In this document: one piece after another, positions 14,466 to 15,164 of the stretch
Layout of the letters: each line of letters opens with the position of its first letter
How positions within the stretch are numbered: position 1 is the stretch's first letter
Origin: an uncultured Lachnospiraceae bacterium
GTDB taxonomy: Bacteria > Bacillota > Clostridia > Lachnospirales > Lachnospiraceae
Direction of reading: 5' to 3'
NCBI GenBank assembly: GCA_900553355.1
Contig: USDK01000064.1
Location: 1 to 15,164, forward strand
Length of the DNA: 15,164 bases
The notes under the pieces: generated by a model
The model's database searches: none
Seen by the model: the letters and a program-made list of their open reading frames with translations, nothing else
What the model was told of the DNA's origin: nothing
Position numbers and translations under genes: made by a program

Positions 14466-14750
14466 TTACTCTTCCTGAAGCATTGCCAGGAATTCAAACA
14501 TCTCTTCCGGGACATTCCCGCCGTCCTCTTCCTTTTCTATGGGAGCAGACGAGATCCGGCTCCCCTTCAGTTCTTCCCGGACAGCCCGCCGGACCATCTC
14601 CTCTAATCCTGCCGCCTGATCATAGAACAATACAGCATTGACCAGATATGCCGTCTTCTCCCCTTCCGGTACATGAGACAAAATATCCCACGCTCTCCGG
14701 TGGTTTTCTTCTTTCAGGTTCGGCCGGAAGGAGAATACCGGGCGCTTCAC
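14466..14750 (-). CDS. parR: ParR-like centromere-binding protein
   Basis: A 94-residue partner of the ParM-like ATPase. The N-terminus KRPVFSFRPNLKEENHRRAWDIL followed by PEGEKTAYLVNAVLFYDQA matches the form of Firmicutes ParR proteins: a short beta strand, then helices of an RHH domain that binds repeats in parC. The acidic C-terminus (EEMFEFLAMLQEE) would contact the ParM filament. The GTG start overlaps the ParM stop as GTGA, indicating strict coupling. No parC repeat array is visible within this window downstream of the gene; it may lie upstream of parM, beyond the right edge. Confidence 0.75.
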   Translation of the reverse strand: MKRPVFSFRPNLKEENHRRAWDILSHVPEGEKTAYLVNAVLFYDQAAGLEEMVRRAVREELKGSRISSAPIEKEEDGGNVPEEMFEFLAMLQEE

Positions 14751-15163
14751 CGCTTCATCATCTGCCCTGCAAGCCGTTCAAATCCGGCGGCGTTCAGGTT
14801 TACGTCCGGCAGGGTGACAAGCCGGCACAGGCGGTCCTGAGGCGTCACATAGCGCTTAAAAAGCCCTGCCCCGCCGCCAACAAATACAGACGGGACTGCC
14901 TGCAGGTCAAACCCGCTCTCCATCACAGCGGATAATATTCTCTGGGTATAGGCTCTCCCTGCCTGCCGGATGATCCGTCCTGCCTCTTCCGAGACACTGC
15001 ACCGCTTCCCGTTCAGCACCTGCTCCACCTGTGCCTCCGTTACAGACAGCCCGGCATCCCGCCGGACAATTTCCATTGCTTCCTCCTGGCAGCGGATCAC
15101 GCCCAGCTCCAGGCTGCGGCAGGGTGCGGCGGTTGGGGCAACCGTGTCCCGCCCGGTGCTGGC
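14747..15163 (-). CDS. parM: ParM/StbA-like actin-fold segregation ATPase, C-terminal part
   Basis: The gene enters from the right edge, so only the last 138 residues are seen. They include CRSLELGVIRC, a segment typical of plasmid ParM-like proteins of Clostridia, then VRRDAGLSVTEAQVEQVLNG and the adenosine/phosphate-binding glycine motif VFVGGGAGLFKRYV of the actin fold. The C-terminus DVNLNAAGFERLAGQM is also family-like. ParM polymerises with ATP and pushes or pulls element copies apart through ParR. On integrative elements such a system is thought to stabilise the excised, replicating form. It overlaps parR by four bases (GTGA). Confidence 0.8.
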   Translation of the reverse strand, partial: ASTGRDTVAPTAAPCRSLELGVIRCQEEAMEIVRRDAGLSVTEAQVEQVLNGKRCSVSEEAGRIIRQAGRAYTQRILSAVMESGFDLQAVPSVFVGGGAGLFKRYVTPQDRLCRLVTLPDVNLNAAGFERLAGQMMKR

Positions 15164-15164
15164 G

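Noticed and set aside
1..15164. CRISPR array, rRNA, tRNA or complete insertion sequence
   Set aside because: No regularly spaced repeats, conserved RNA genes, or transposase with paired terminal repeats could be recognised by eye in the window.

Overview
The window looks like the cargo and maintenance region of a large integrative conjugative element, or a related plasmid-like element, from a gut Clostridia host, probably Lachnospiraceae. The evidence is an actin-type ParM/ParR pair, ribbon-helix-helix (RHH) proteins, a truncated DUF3991/Toprim-type gene, a DUF5688-type protein, an orphan cytosine-5 DNA methyltransferase and a large sortase-anchored SpaA/Cna-B surface protein, with Firmicutes-type Shine-Dalgarno sites. 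The taxonomic call is inference. Every convincing gene is on the minus strand; the only plus-strand coding signal is a decayed mobile-element fragment near the left edge. The text below follows the direction of transcription, right to left.

Right end (15164 to about 13550): the end of a ParM-like ATPase, a ParR-like DNA-binding protein starting inside its stop codon, a small RHH protein, a possible 29-residue peptide, and a 185-residue protein with two RHH-like segments and a long acidic tail. A perfectly palindromic intrinsic terminator closes this block.

Centre (13501 to 4344): six tightly packed or overlapping genes: C5 methyltransferase, DUF5688 protein, amidoligase, gamma-glutamylcyclotransferase-like protein, a 1564-residue SpaA-type surface protein ending in VPKTG, and a class B sortase. 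The sortase overlaps the surface-protein gene and presumably anchors it. The amidoligase and cyclotransferase pair may make and break gamma-glutamyl or peptide tags; a link to the surface protein is only suggested by position.

Left cargo (4150 to 769): an extended -10 promoter drives an MNT nucleotidyltransferase, a HEPN protein and a Fic AMP-transferase in overlapping order. This is a toxin-antitoxin-like cluster with two potential AMP-transferring enzymes. An intrinsic terminator follows, then metK (S-adenosylmethionine synthetase), whose stop overlaps the start of a truncated DUF3991/Toprim gene.

Left end (1 to 784): a mobile-element protein fragment, then a strong promoter with a 9-bp inverted repeat over its -10 region, driving a gene that runs off the left edge.

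Two patterns recur. Intrinsic terminators sit only 11 and 26 nt upstream of the methyltransferase and metK starts, leaving no room for a promoter in between. Several genes (HEPN, amidoligase, the 60-residue RHH protein) have damaged or ambiguous 5' ends, which suggests decay, sequencing error or unusual initiation.
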